Shown here: positions 41,102 through 49,699 of the stretch, in pieces
Layout of the letters: every line of letters starts with the position of its first letter
How positions within the stretch are numbered: position 1 is the first letter of the stretch
From: Ectothiorhodospiraceae bacterium
GTDB lineage: Bacteria > Pseudomonadota > Gammaproteobacteria > Nitrococcales > Aquisalimonadaceae
Length of the DNA stretch: 64,000 bases
Reading direction: 5' to 3'
NCBI GenBank assembly: GCA_020831845.1
Contig: JAFIFV010000097.1
Coordinates: 82,593-146,592, forward strand
Notes under the pieces: model-generated
What the model saw: only the letters and a program-made list of their open reading frames with translations
The model's database searches: none
What the model was told of the DNA's origin: nothing
Program-made: the position numbers and the translations under genes

Positions 41102-42292
41102 ATGGGCGAGTGGAACCCTGAAATGAACGATCAGACAACCCAAACCGCCGCAAGACAGGCCCGTATCCTTGGAGGACTGCATGCGGGTGCCCGCTTCGAA
41201 CTCGGAGAGCGGCAGTCGTATGTGATCGGCTCTGACCCGAGCTGTAACGTGGTGCTCTGCGATCCCGAGGTAGCGGCGGAACACTGCGTTCTCACCACGA
41301 CGGACGAGGGAATACTCTGCCGCGCGGTCCGCGCACCGGTCTTCATTGACCAGATGGAACTCGCCCCTGGGCAAAGCGCGCCCGTGGCGGATTTCCAGCG
41401 CATTCGCTGCGGCAAGGGGCTGCTGGCGGTCGGCCCGGACATGGATCCCTGGCCGGACCTCGACGCCCAGCCCGAATCGAGTACCGAAACGGCCGATTCC
41501 GCGCTTCCGGCGCGCTGGCTGAACCAGGCGCGGCAATGGTGGAACCGCCAGGAACGCCCCACGGTGCACGTGCTGGCCGTGGGCATGGGCGTGGTTGCTC
41601 TGGGGATAGCAGGTCTTACCTATGCGGCTTTCTCCTCCCGGCCGGACGACCCGGCCGCGCGGATGGCTGCCGCAAGCCAGTGGCTGGATGCCGTCTCGCC
41701 GGCGGGAAGCGAACTGGAGATCGCAGCGGATGCTCAGGGTCGGTTCACCATCTCCGGCTACATTCCAAGCAGTTACCAGCGGGAGCTGCTGGCGGCGGCA
41801 GCGGGGGCATCGGACTTTCATCCCCGCCTGGAGATCTACGCGGTGGATCAGATGCTGTCCTCGCTGACGCGCCTTGCGCAACTGGAGGGCATTCCCTGCA
41901 CCCCCGAGTACGCGGGGGCGGGAAAAGCGATTTGCACAAGCAATATTCCCACCGACCAGGACGCCTGGCAGTTGTTGTCGATGGTGTCCCAGATTCCAGG
42001 GCTGGAGGATCTGACCCTGAGCGTTGCCCCGGAGCCGGAGCCGATCGCCGGGCCGCCAGCGGCACCTCCGCGCATTGAGCCAGTGCCGCCGGAACCCGGA
42101 ACCCTTACAAGAAAATTTTCGGTGTTCATTACCGAGAACGACCGCTACCTGTTCGGGGAGTACATGGACCGGTACGAAGAAGGCGACATGTTCAACGGAT
42201 TTCTCATCAAACGCATCGAAATGGACCGTGTGACCTTCAAGCGGGATGGCTACGAATACCAGTTCTATGTCGCGGCGTTGCGAGGGCATTGA
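41102..42292 (+). CDS. sctD: Type III secretion inner-membrane ring protein with FHA domain (SctD)
   Basis: About 396 residues. The start is uncertain: ATG 41102 and ATG 41123 are both plausible, and the frame extends back to 41039. An FHA-like N-terminal domain (ARILGGLHAGARFELGE and YVIGSDPSCNVVLC) is cytoplasmic. One membrane span (VHVLAVGMGVVALGIAGLTYAAF) precedes a periplasmic region with ring-building modules. SctD forms the outer part of the inner-membrane ring around SctJ. It heads the operon; SctC, which usually precedes it in Ysc-type clusters, is absent. Confidence 0.9.
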   Translation: MGEWNPEMNDQTTQTAARQARILGGLHAGARFELGERQSYVIGSDPSCNVVLCDPEVAAEHCVLTTTDEGILCRAVRAPVFIDQMELAPGQSAPVADFQRIRCGKGLLAVGPDMDPWPDLDAQPESSTETADSALPARWLNQARQWWNRQERPTVHVLAVGMGVVALGIAGLTYAAFSSRPDDPAARMAAASQWLDAVSPAGSELEIAADAQGRFTISGYIPSSYQRELLAAAAGASDFHPRLEIYAVDQMLSSLTRLAQLEGIPCTPEYAGAGKAICTSNIPTDQDAWQLLSMVSQIPGLEDLTLSVAPEPEPIAGPPAAPPRIEPVPPEPGTLTRKFSVFITENDRYLFGEYMDRYEEGDMFNGFLIKRIEMDRVTFKRDGYEYQFYVAALRGH

Positions 42293-42295
42293 GCA

Positions 42296-42544
42296 ATGAG
42301 TGGGAAGTTCGATCGGACCCAGGTTCAAGGCCAGCTTGGCACCCGACTTCTTGACGATACGGATGGAGAAGTACGCTCCGAATACAAGGACTACTTCCGG
42401 GAATGCGAACAGGAAATACGGAAACTACTCTCGACGCCGCTTCAGAAAAATGAATTCGAAAAACTGAGATCGCTTTCCGTTTGTACAAGCCTTGCATCCA
42501 GAATAATCGAAGAATCATGGAACAGAATTCATAAAGATTCATGA
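42296..42544 (+). CDS. SctE-like needle co-chaperone (YscE family, by position)
   Basis: 82 residues, short and helical (DTDGEVRSEYKDYFRECEQEIRK, SLASRIIEESWNRIHKD). In Ysc systems YscE and YscG form a chaperone pair for the needle subunit and are encoded either side of YscF; this one is directly before the needle gene and SctG follows. The family is too divergent for a firm motif. Confidence 0.62.
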   Translation: MSGKFDRTQVQGQLGTRLLDDTDGEVRSEYKDYFRECEQEIRKLLSTPLQKNEFEKLRSLSVCTSLASRIIEESWNRIHKDS

Positions 42545-42583
42545 GATAAACCCGCCGCAAAACTGCAAAGAAAGGAGAGACCA

Positions 42584-42805
42584 ATGAACTTCGATGGGCT
42601 GATATCCACGGTAGGTGCCCAGTTCAACAAGACCACCGCCAAGATGCAGGAGATGTCCGGTACCGACGACCCCGCGAAGCTCGCCGAGCTTGCGCAGGAA
42701 GTCAGCCTCAGCGCCACGATCGCCAAGATCGTGTCCGAGGCCTGTGCCGGCTGCATCAGCAGCGTTGGCGATGCCGGCTCCGCGGCCACTCAACGCATGC
42801 GGTAG
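42584..42805 (+). CDS. sctF: Needle protein (SctF)
   Basis: 73 residues, the family size. FDGLISTVGAQFNKTTAKMQ and a DDPAKLAELAQEV loop separate two helices, and the C-terminal helix is AKIVSEACAGCISSVGDAG. It polymerises into the extracellular needle. It ends 17 bp before a long hairpin (42823-42887). Two Cys in the C-terminal half are unusual for a secreted needle and worth noting. Confidence 0.8.
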   Translation: MNFDGLISTVGAQFNKTTAKMQEMSGTDDPAKLAELAQEVSLSATIAKIVSEACAGCISSVGDAGSAATQRMR

Positions 42806-42822
42806 CGGGGCACCCCTTGTGC

Positions 42823-42887
42823 AACCCGGATGATCCGACCCGGCCCGCCTTCTCCTCCGTGGCGGCCACCGTCGGATCACCCGGGTT
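42823..42887 (+). terminator. Long hairpin behind the needle gene
   Basis: A 17-nt arm (42823-42839) pairs with 42871-42887 with one mismatch and a 31-nt loop that can itself fold. There is no T run. Such a structure after the needle gene could reduce read-through or protect its mRNA, giving more needle than downstream products. Confidence 0.62.
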
Positions 42888-42911
42888 CACCAGAACCTGT
42901 CACAGGTAGCA

Positions 42912-43373
42912 ATGATGAATGCCAGAGCATTGCGAGAAGGAACCGACCGCACCCTGCTGGAGCGGCTGACGGAAACCGGCTTTCTGGCCAGCGAATGCGG
43001 CCTGCACGCGGAAGCCGAGCAGCTGCTGGCCAGCCTCGCGGAAGTCAAACCGGACATCCCTTTTCCGCTGGTGGGACTTGCCATCGTGCGTGCCCGCAGC
43101 GGCCGGCTTGAACAGGCCATCGACGAACTGCGCCGGCTCATCGCTCGCTATCCCGACTGCGAAATCGCCAAGGCATCGCTGGGCATGCTGCTGGTGCAGG
43201 CGAACCAGGGCGGCGCCGCGGAGCTGTTCAACGAGGTGCTCGACAGCGGAACGGATCCGCACGCGGTGAACGTGGCGCAGTCCTGTCTGGATCTGGCGAG
43301 GAAACCGTCTGAACCGCAAGCCGATTCCTCCGAGACACTGGAATACTTCCGGCACATGAACGTACGCCCATAA
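42912..43373 (+). CDS. sctG: TPR-type needle chaperone (SctG)
   Basis: About 153 residues. ERLTETGFLASECGLHAEAEQL and SGRLEQAIDELRRLIARYPDCE are TPR-like helix pairs, followed by MLLVQANQGGAAELFNEVL, the same arrangement as YscG. Ysc-type SctG with SctE keeps the needle subunit soluble. ATG 42912 and 42915 are adjacent. Confidence 0.76.
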   Translation: MMNARALREGTDRTLLERLTETGFLASECGLHAEAEQLLASLAEVKPDIPFPLVGLAIVRARSGRLEQAIDELRRLIARYPDCEIAKASLGMLLVQANQGGAAELFNEVLDSGTDPHAVNVAQSCLDLARKPSEPQADSSETLEYFRHMNVRP

Positions 43374-43417
43374 CGACAACCGGATGCCGGCGCATCCGGA
43401 ACCAGGGAGAGACCGCT

Positions 43418-43837
43418 ATGCAAGCCCCCGTCACAGAGTTGGCCTTCGTTCCCGAAACACGCGCATCCGGCGACATGCAGATCCCGCTGGAGGCGTCTCC
43501 CGAGTCGGTCGCCCGCTTCGAACAACTGCTCGCCGGCAGCGCCGCCGGCGAAAATGCCGCACAGGCGCCGGAGGCTCCCGCGTCCGTCCGCTTCAACGGC
43601 TCACTGGAGAGCCTGGGCGAGACGGTGATCAATTACACCGAACGGGTCTCCGATCGCTGGCAGTCGACCATGCAGGCGGTGGTGCCTGACCTGCTGAACG
43701 GCAACACCGAGAACGCCGTGTCCGATTCCATGCGCGCGCTGGTCTACGTGACCTTTGCCCAGATAGACGTGCAGACAGCCACCTCTTGCGGCCGGAGCGT
43801 GGAAAGCTCCGTCGAGCAACTGATGCGCAACGCCTGA
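43418..43837 (+). CDS. sctI: Inner rod protein (SctI)
   Basis: 139 residues. The C-terminal part fits the YscI/PrgJ family: LVYVTFAQIDVQTATSC and a final VESSVEQLMRNA. The N-terminal part is Ala/Glu/Pro-rich and variable. SctI links the needle to the export gate. Its place between SctG and SctJ matches the Ysc order (no yscH). Confidence 0.8.
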   Translation: MQAPVTELAFVPETRASGDMQIPLEASPESVARFEQLLAGSAAGENAAQAPEAPASVRFNGSLESLGETVINYTERVSDRWQSTMQAVVPDLLNGNTENAVSDSMRALVYVTFAQIDVQTATSCGRSVESSVEQLMRNA

Positions 43838-43856
43838 CAGTCCCTGCCCATGGGGG

Positions 43857-44753
43857 ATGAATCCAGCCATGAGTGACCTCTGCGCTGCCCGAGCGAAAGG
43901 CCCGGGACGGCTACTGCTGCTGCTAGTCCTGGTGTTGGTGCTCGGGGGCTGCAAGGAAGCCGTCTACACCAAACTGCCGGAGCAGCACGCCAATGAAGTG
44001 CTGATGACGCTGCGCAATGCCGGCATCGATGCCGACAAGCGCGCCACGGAAGACGATATGTTCGGCGTGTGGGTGCCGCGCTCGGACCTGCCCGGCGCCA
44101 TCCAACTGCTTCAGGCCGAAGGACTGCCGTCACGCACATACGCGAACATGAGCGAGATGTTTCAACGCCAGGAGCTGATTGCCTCGCCCACGGCGGAGCG
44201 CGTACGGCTGATCTACGGGCTGGAACAACAGCTGGCGGATACCCTCTCCTCCATCGACGGCGTACTCGATGCGCGCGTCCATCTGGCGATTCCGCCAGAC
44301 GATCCACTGCGCCGCAACGGACGACCATCCTCCGCCTCGGTCTTTCTCAAGCACCGCGCCGACATGGAAATGCAGGTGGTGGTGGCGCCGGTCAAGGATC
44401 TGGTTGTGCGCAGTGTGGAGGGCCTCTCTCCCGACCGGGTTGCGGTGACGCTGTTTCCCGCGCGCTCCATCAGCCGCAACACTGGCCGCCCGCCGGAAAG
44501 CCGGGTGCTGGGAGCCCGGGTGGCGGAAGCGGACGTGACCAGGATGCAGCTGGCGCTGGGCCTGCCCTGGGTCGTCGTGGCGGTACTGCTCGGGTTGTTG
44601 CTGTATTCCGTACGCATCCGCGCCGTGGTCGCCGAACTGCTGGAGCAACGCCGGGCCAACCGCGAGTTGCCCGTTCCACCGGATGACGAGCTCGGGGATG
44701 ACGCCAGCCATTTCGCCGACGACCTTCCGGGGGAGGACCGTTATGAGCGCTGA
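43857..44753 (+). CDS. sctJ: Type III inner-ring lipoprotein (SctJ)
   Basis: 298 residues. The lipobox is LVLGGC (Cys32). Conserved text: VYTKLPEQHANEVLMTLRNAGIDA, SPTAERVRLIYGLEQQLADTL and IDGVLDARVHLAIPP. One C-terminal span (LGLPWVVVAVLLGLLLYSV) follows. ATG 43857 and ATG 43869 are both possible. With SctD it forms the inner-membrane ring. Confidence 0.95.
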   Translation: MNPAMSDLCAARAKGPGRLLLLLVLVLVLGGCKEAVYTKLPEQHANEVLMTLRNAGIDADKRATEDDMFGVWVPRSDLPGAIQLLQAEGLPSRTYANMSEMFQRQELIASPTAERVRLIYGLEQQLADTLSSIDGVLDARVHLAIPPDDPLRRNGRPSSASVFLKHRADMEMQVVVAPVKDLVVRSVEGLSPDRVAVTLFPARSISRNTGRPPESRVLGARVAEADVTRMQLALGLPWVVVAVLLGLLLYSVRIRAVVAELLEQRRANRELPVPPDDELGDDASHFADDLPGEDRYER

Positions 44754-45480
44754 CGTTCCCGCCCGGGAGCGGCCTTGCCCTGAGAGCGGCGGACTTGCCG
44801 CGCCCATGGGAGATCGTCCATTCGCGCTGGCCGTACAGTTCAACCTTCTGCCCGCAACCTATGCCGATCCCAGCTGGCTGCAGCTTCTCGATCCGGCGGG
44901 TTCGCCCGGCACGCTGGAGCGCACACCGCCCTCGGCTTTCTGGGCAAAACGCCTGTCCAGGCGCCTGCTGGAGGCCTGGGACCTGGACCGGATGTACGAT
45001 TTCGACTTTGCCGACCCCGGCAAGCGAGTCGCCTTGATGGAGCCCCCGGCCCTGACCGAGGCCAGCCTGCTGACGGCGGCGGTGTTGGTTCGTTCATCGC
45101 TGAGGACCATTGTCCACGGCCCCACCGTCGCACAGCTACACGAGGCGCTCGGCGCGAACGCGCACCGTATCGCACTGAGCTGGGAGATCCCCACCCCCGA
45201 GTTGCCCCGGGTGTTCACCGAGCTTCCGGCCGAGACGCCCGACCCCGAACAATGGGCCAGGCATGCCATGGCGCTGGCAGCGGAGGTTATCCCGCCGGCG
45301 GCCACGGGCGTCAGCGCCCGCATGCGCTTCAAGTTCCCGCGATGGGATGCCCAGTCGGCGGCAACCAGTCACCTTCACCGCCAGTTGAACGAACCCCAGC
45401 GCCGCGGGCTGGTGGCGGTGTTCACCGCCCTTGTCCGGCAACAGCTCCCAGCCTGGAGCTGGCTCTTCGATCCGGCCTGA
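44743..45480 (+). CDS. sctK: Sorting-platform protein (SctK)
   Basis: 245 residues from ATG 44743, overlapping the sctJ end by 11 bp. Family features: VQFNLLPATYADPSWLQ and VALMEPPALTEASLLTAAVLV, with a C-terminal Leu/Trp-rich helix. SctK connects the SctQ pods to the ring. It is divergent between systems, so the assignment rests on order and these patterns. Confidence 0.82.
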   Translation: MSADVPARERPCPESGGLAAPMGDRPFALAVQFNLLPATYADPSWLQLLDPAGSPGTLERTPPSAFWAKRLSRRLLEAWDLDRMYDFDFADPGKRVALMEPPALTEASLLTAAVLVRSSLRTIVHGPTVAQLHEALGANAHRIALSWEIPTPELPRVFTELPAETPDPEQWARHAMALAAEVIPPAATGVSARMRFKFPRWDAQSAATSHLHRQLNEPQRRGLVAVFTALVRQQLPAWSWLFDPA

Positions 45481-45498
45481 ACAGGAGAACCGCCAACC

Positions 45499-46167
45499 AT
45501 GCGCAACCCCGTTGTCCGGCTTGACAGATCCGCCCTGGCCCTGGCCCACGGCCGGGTTGTGAAGGCAGAGACCTTCGCCCGACTGACGGAAGCCGAGGAG
45601 ATCGTGACCGAGGCGCGTCAACACGCTGCTGCGGTACGCGCCCAAATCCAGGAGGAACAGGAACTGGCCCGGCGGGATGGACTGGAGCAGGGCAGGGAAG
45701 CCGGGCGTGCGGAACTCGCCACCGCACTGGCGGAAGCCACGGGCAGGATCGAGTCCGCCTTTCTGGGCCTGGAGGCCCGTATCGTCAACACCGTGATGCA
45801 CGCGGTGCAGGAAATCCTCGGTGACACCGGTGAGCGCGCGGTAATGGAGCGCGCCATTCGCCGGGTGCTCACGCAGGCAAGATCGGAGACCCGGCTGCGT
45901 CTTCGCGTGGCCGAGGCGGATTTCCCGATGGTGAACGCGCTGCTGACCGAGATTCTGACCGATCACCCTGACATCACCTTCGTTGACATAGCCAAGGATC
46001 CCAAGGCCGCCGCAGGCACCTGCGTGCTGGAAACCGACTTCGGCGTGGTGGACGCCAGCATCGACACCCAGCTGGCGGCGGTGCGCGGCGGCCTGATCAA
46101 CGCCTTTGTCGGCCAGCGCCGGCCTGCGGAGGGCGCGGACGGCTCCGGCGGGGCAGGTGCGGCATGA
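45499..46167 (+). CDS. sctL: Stator/ATPase regulator (SctL)
   Basis: 222 residues. The N-terminal helical part (ARLTEAEEIVTEARQHAAAVR) and the Glu/Arg/Ala-rich coiled coil are FliH/YscL-like. The C-terminal part (LRLRVAEADFPMVNALLTEIL and GTCVLETDFGVVDASIDTQL) closes the domain. It tethers the ATPase to the sorting platform. It overlaps sctN by 4 bp. Confidence 0.9.
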   Translation: MRNPVVRLDRSALALAHGRVVKAETFARLTEAEEIVTEARQHAAAVRAQIQEEQELARRDGLEQGREAGRAELATALAEATGRIESAFLGLEARIVNTVMHAVQEILGDTGERAVMERAIRRVLTQARSETRLRLRVAEADFPMVNALLTEILTDHPDITFVDIAKDPKAAAGTCVLETDFGVVDASIDTQLAAVRGGLINAFVGQRRPAEGADGSGGAGAA

Positions 46168-47510
46168 ACGCTGGCGCGAAGACCCCGGATTACCTGGCCT
46201 CCGCACTGGACGGCGCCCTGGGCGACGTCAGCGCCATTCAGGCCCGTGGCCGCGTGCTGGAGGCCGTGGGCACGCTGGTCAAGGTGACGGGCATCGCCGC
46301 TCGTATCGGCGATGTCTGCGAGATCCGCGACCCGCAGGGCGATTCACCGGTGCTCGGTGAAGTCGTGGGCATTTCCCGCCAGGCCGCTCTGCTGATGCCA
46401 TTCGGAGAGTTGGAAGGCGTTTCGGCGGAGTCCGAAGTGCTCAATCTCCGGCGCCCGCAAACCGTTCCGGTGGGGGATTCCCTGCTCGGACGCATTCTGG
46501 ACGGGTTCGGTCACCCCATAGACGGCGGCGCTCCACTCGGGGTGCGACAGGGCTACCCCGTACGCGCCCCGGCACCCAATCCGCTCACCCGGCGTCCGGT
46601 CAGCCAGTCGTTGCAGACCGGCGTGCGCGCCATCGATGCGGTACTGACCTGCGGCGAGGGCCAGCGCGTCGGCATCTTCGCGCCGGCCGGCTCGGGCAAA
46701 AGCAGCCTGATGACCATGATCGCTCGCGGCACCTCGGCGGATGTCACCGTGATTGCGCTGGTCGGCGAGCGCGGCCGTGAGGTGGGCGAGTTCATCCGCA
46801 ACGTCATGACCCCGGAGCAGCGCGAACGCACGGTGTGCATCGTGGCCACCTCCGACCGGCCCTCGGTCGAGCGCGCCAAGGCGCCGAATGTCGCCACTGC
46901 CGTGGCCGAATACTTTCGCGACCAGGGTCTGTCGGTGCTGCTGCTCATGGACTCGGTGACCCGATATGCCCGCGCGCTGCGGGAAATCGGCCTGGCCGCC
47001 GGCGAGCCTCCCACCCGGCGGGGGTTTCCGCCGTCGGTATTCACGGCGCTGCCGCGGCTATTCGAACGCGCGGGACAAAGCGACCGTGGCGCGATTACCG
47101 CCTTCTACACCGTGCTGGTGGACGACGACGAGGGCGGGGACCCGGTGGGCGAGGAAATGCGCGCCATTCTGGACGGCCACATCGTGCTCTCGCCGAAACT
47201 GGTGGCCGCGACTCACTTCCCGGCCATCGACGTAATGGAAAGCCGTAGCCGGGTTATGGACGGCGTGGTCCAGCCCGAGCACCGGCGGCTGGCCGGCGAG
47301 CTGGTCCAGCTGATTGCCAAGTATCGAGACGTGGAAATGCTGGTCCAGATCGGCGAGTACCAGGAAGGTATGGACCCCCTGGCCGACCGGGCCATTGCCA
47401 GCCGCGAGGCCATCGGCACGCTGCTGCGCCAGGACACGACGGAAATTGCCACCCTGAACGAGGCCATCGAATGTCTACGCGCCACACTGCGGCAGCCGCA
47501 GGCCGGCTGA
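46164..47510 (+). CDS. sctN: Type III secretion ATPase (SctN)
   Basis: 448 residues. Walker A (APAGSGKSS) at about 174-182, Walker B (VLLLMDSVTRYA), and the F1-type SVFTALPRLFERAG region are all present. LVGERGREVGEF is also diagnostic. It unfolds and releases effectors at the export gate. It overlaps sctO by 40 bp. Confidence 0.96.
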   Translation: MNAGAKTPDYLASALDGALGDVSAIQARGRVLEAVGTLVKVTGIAARIGDVCEIRDPQGDSPVLGEVVGISRQAALLMPFGELEGVSAESEVLNLRRPQTVPVGDSLLGRILDGFGHPIDGGAPLGVRQGYPVRAPAPNPLTRRPVSQSLQTGVRAIDAVLTCGEGQRVGIFAPAGSGKSSLMTMIARGTSADVTVIALVGERGREVGEFIRNVMTPEQRERTVCIVATSDRPSVERAKAPNVATAVAEYFRDQGLSVLLLMDSVTRYARALREIGLAAGEPPTRRGFPPSVFTALPRLFERAGQSDRGAITAFYTVLVDDDEGGDPVGEEMRAILDGHIVLSPKLVAATHFPAIDVMESRSRVMDGVVQPEHRRLAGELVQLIAKYRDVEMLVQIGEYQEGMDPLADRAIASREAIGTLLRQDTTEIATLNEAIECLRATLRQPQAG

Positions 47511-48013
47511 GAGAGCTGCTGCGCATCAGGCAACTGCGCCTGCGCGCGGCAAACGCCCGGCTCATGCAGCCGCTTGCCCGCCTGGCCGAAATGGACCGCC
47601 AGCTCACCGCCATCGGCGACGAACTGGGACAACTCCAGCAGGAGCGAGCGGCATGGGACCGGCACTGGCAGGACTGGCTGGCACGCGACGGGCGCGTCTA
47701 CCGCGGCCAGGAGCACAACCAGCGGCATATGCAGTTGAAGGCGTTGGAACAGGACATCCGGGAACGGCGCGACGAAATCAACGCCCAGCGAAGCGAACTG
47801 ATGGAGGAAATACGGTCATTGCGGGCCGAGGCACGCCAACGGCAGAACGCGGTGGATCAATTGGGTGAGCTGCTGCAGGAACAGTTGCGGCAGCGCCAGG
47901 GGCAACTCTCGGCGATAGACGGCAGGAACAGCGAGGAGACTGCCGCCACCGTCTGGCGCACCGAATCCTCCGCGCCAGGTTTCAGCAGCATCGCCGGCAG
48001 CGGAGGAAGGTAG
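47471..48013 (+). CDS. sctO: Central stalk protein (SctO)
   Basis: 180 residues, almost entirely one Arg/Gln/Glu-rich coiled coil (LRIRQLRLRAANARLMQPLA, EQDIRERRDEINAQRSELME). FliJ/YscO-like stalks link the ATPase to the gate. It starts within sctN by frame overlap, suggesting coupling. The last 20 residues are low-complexity. Confidence 0.86.
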   Translation: MSTRHTAAAAGRLRELLRIRQLRLRAANARLMQPLARLAEMDRQLTAIGDELGQLQQERAAWDRHWQDWLARDGRVYRGQEHNQRHMQLKALEQDIRERRDEINAQRSELMEEIRSLRAEARQRQNAVDQLGELLQEQLRQRQGQLSAIDGRNSEETAATVWRTESSAPGFSSIAGSGGR

Positions 48014-48015
48014 TC

Positions 48016-48591
48016 ATGGACAACCCGGACAGCGTAAAGGGCATCGGTCCTCTCACCACCCCGACGCAGACCGGGACGGTCCAGCGCCGGCATGTTGGCG
48101 AATGCACACGGCAACGCTTCGCGAGGCTGCTGGAAACCGAGCCTCCCGGAGATCGGAGCGAGGACAAGGACAGCTGGGGCGCGGGCAATGACGAGGCTGC
48201 CGACAGCCGGGACGAACCACCCACGCTCCCGGCGTCACCGCCCTGGTTCCGTGCCGGCGGCCTGGCCTTGCCAGCCCTGTTAGGCCCCGCCGGCGGCAAG
48301 AACCACTCCGCCCCGGAAGATCTGCGGCAGCTGCTGGAAGACGTCTGCAGCAGCCTGCACCTGGCCGCCGGGCAGGCGGACGGGAGCCATATGCTGATCG
48401 GCCTCGGGTCCGAACTTCCTGGCGCGGCGGTGGAGCTGCGCCGGGAAGGCGGGTTTCTGCACGTGCGGCTGCACGCCGGGGATCACGAGGTACTGGCTCA
48501 GATGCAACGGCAACAAGACGCTCTGCTGGCAATGCTGCAACAGGCCAGCAGCCTGGAAATAAGGCTGGAAATCACCCGGGACGAGGCATGA
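48016..48591 (+). CDS. sctP: Needle-length/substrate-switch protein (SctP)
   Basis: 191 residues. The first 110 are Pro/Glu/Asp-rich and disordered. The C-terminal part (AVELRREGGFLHVRLHAGDHEVL then LAMLQQASSLEIRLEI) is the T3S4-like switch domain. At 191 residues it is short compared with Yersinia YscP, so if it acts as a ruler the needle would be short. Identification is by order plus domain plan. Confidence 0.75.
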   Translation: MDNPDSVKGIGPLTTPTQTGTVQRRHVGECTRQRFARLLETEPPGDRSEDKDSWGAGNDEAADSRDEPPTLPASPPWFRAGGLALPALLGPAGGKNHSAPEDLRQLLEDVCSSLHLAAGQADGSHMLIGLGSELPGAAVELRREGGFLHVRLHAGDHEVLAQMQRQQDALLAMLQQASSLEIRLEITRDEA

Positions 48592-48595
48592 ACCC

Positions 48596-49663
48596 ATGAC
48601 CGCAAGGCGCGAAGAGGCAGTCAGGTCTCGCAGGGAACCGCGGACACCCACCACCGAGATCAGCCCCCTGCACGAGCACCTCGAGCAGATCGACCCAGCC
48701 GTGAAGAACGCGCTTAATCGCTGGCTGGCGGACCGCGGCCCGGTCCGATTCAGCGCCGAGGGGCAGTTGTTCGAGCTGCACTGGAGCCCACCGCCCGTGC
48801 GCCTGGTCCTGGGCGCGGAGCTCGACATAGGCGGCGACAGCTTTCTGGTCGCGCTGAACGGCCTGACAGCACTCGACCCGCTGCTGGCGGGCGAGCCTTT
48901 CGACCGATTGCCGCTCCCCATGCGGGAGCTGGTTATCGAGCGCTTGCTGGCTGCTTTCATCGCGGTACTGCCTGCGGGGCTCGCGGATACCGTGGACCTG
49001 GTCGCCGTGCACTGGTCCCGAAAGAGCCTGCCGAGCTGGGAATGCCGCCTTGGATTCACCCTGCTGCGGCCTGCCGCCGGCAGCGTCTCGCGCGGCATTC
49101 TCGCCACGGAGACGCCCAATGCACTGCTCTGGTTGCACGAGCAGTTGCCGCTCCCGGAAGCCCCCGCTCGCCCCGGTCTCGAAGAACTGCCGGTACCGAT
49201 CCGCGCCGAGCTGGGTCGCACATGGCTGGACCGGGTCACGCTGTCCGATCTGGCCCCTGGCGACGTGGTCTGGATCGAGACGGCCCGGATTACCGCCCGG
49301 GGGATCACCGCAACGCTGTTATCACCGGATCGCAGCCGACACTGGGAATGCCACGTCAGCCACCACGCTCTTCGGGTCGCCACGCCAGCGGCCGGTCACA
49401 CCGAAAAAACGGGGGAACGTCCCATGACAGCCAATACCGAAGCCCTGGAACTTCCCGTCACCTTCGATCTCGGCGAGCTTCCGTTCGCGCTGCATGAACT
49501 GGACAGCATCCAGCCCGGCTACCTGATCGAGCTTCCGCAGAGCGTTACCGACGCGGACATCCAGCTGCGAATCTCCGGATCGCTGTTCGCACGCGGCAGG
49601 CTGGTGGTTGTCGGCCGGCGGCTGGGCGTCCAGATCACCCACGTTTCCGGCACCGCGGACTGA
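48596..49663 (+). CDS. sctQ: Sorting-platform (C-ring) protein (SctQ)
   Basis: 355 residues. The C-terminal SPOA domain reads LPVTFDLGELPFALHELDSI and RGRLVVVGRRLGVQI; a preceding SPOA-like part lies near 200-265. It builds the cytoplasmic pods with SctK, L and N. An internal ATG at 49424 has its own GGGGGAACG site and would give the C-terminal domain alone (see separate entry). Confidence 0.9.
   Translation: MTARREEAVRSRREPRTPTTEISPLHEHLEQIDPAVKNALNRWLADRGPVRFSAEGQLFELHWSPPPVRLVLGAELDIGGDSFLVALNGLTALDPLLAGEPFDRLPLPMRELVIERLLAAFIAVLPAGLADTVDLVAVHWSRKSLPSWECRLGFTLLRPAAGSVSRGILATETPNALLWLHEQLPLPEAPARPGLEELPVPIRAELGRTWLDRVTLSDLAPGDVVWIETARITARGITATLLSPDRSRHWECHVSHHALRVATPAAGHTEKTGERPMTANTEALELPVTFDLGELPFALHELDSIQPGYLIELPQSVTDADIQLRISGSLFARGRLVVVGRRLGVQITHVSGTAD
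49424..49663 (+). CDS. Predicted internal translation product SctQ-C
   Basis: 79 residues, ATG 49424 in the sctQ frame, with GGGGGA 11-6 nt upstream. It encodes exactly the C-terminal SPOA domain. Yersinia, Salmonella and others make an equivalent SctQ-C from an internal start and need it for assembly. Confidence 0.72.
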   Translation: MTANTEALELPVTFDLGELPFALHELDSIQPGYLIELPQSVTDADIQLRISGSLFARGRLVVVGRRLGVQITHVSGTAD

Positions 49664-49699
49664 GCGGCACCCGCCAGCCCTGAACCCAACCGGTCGACC

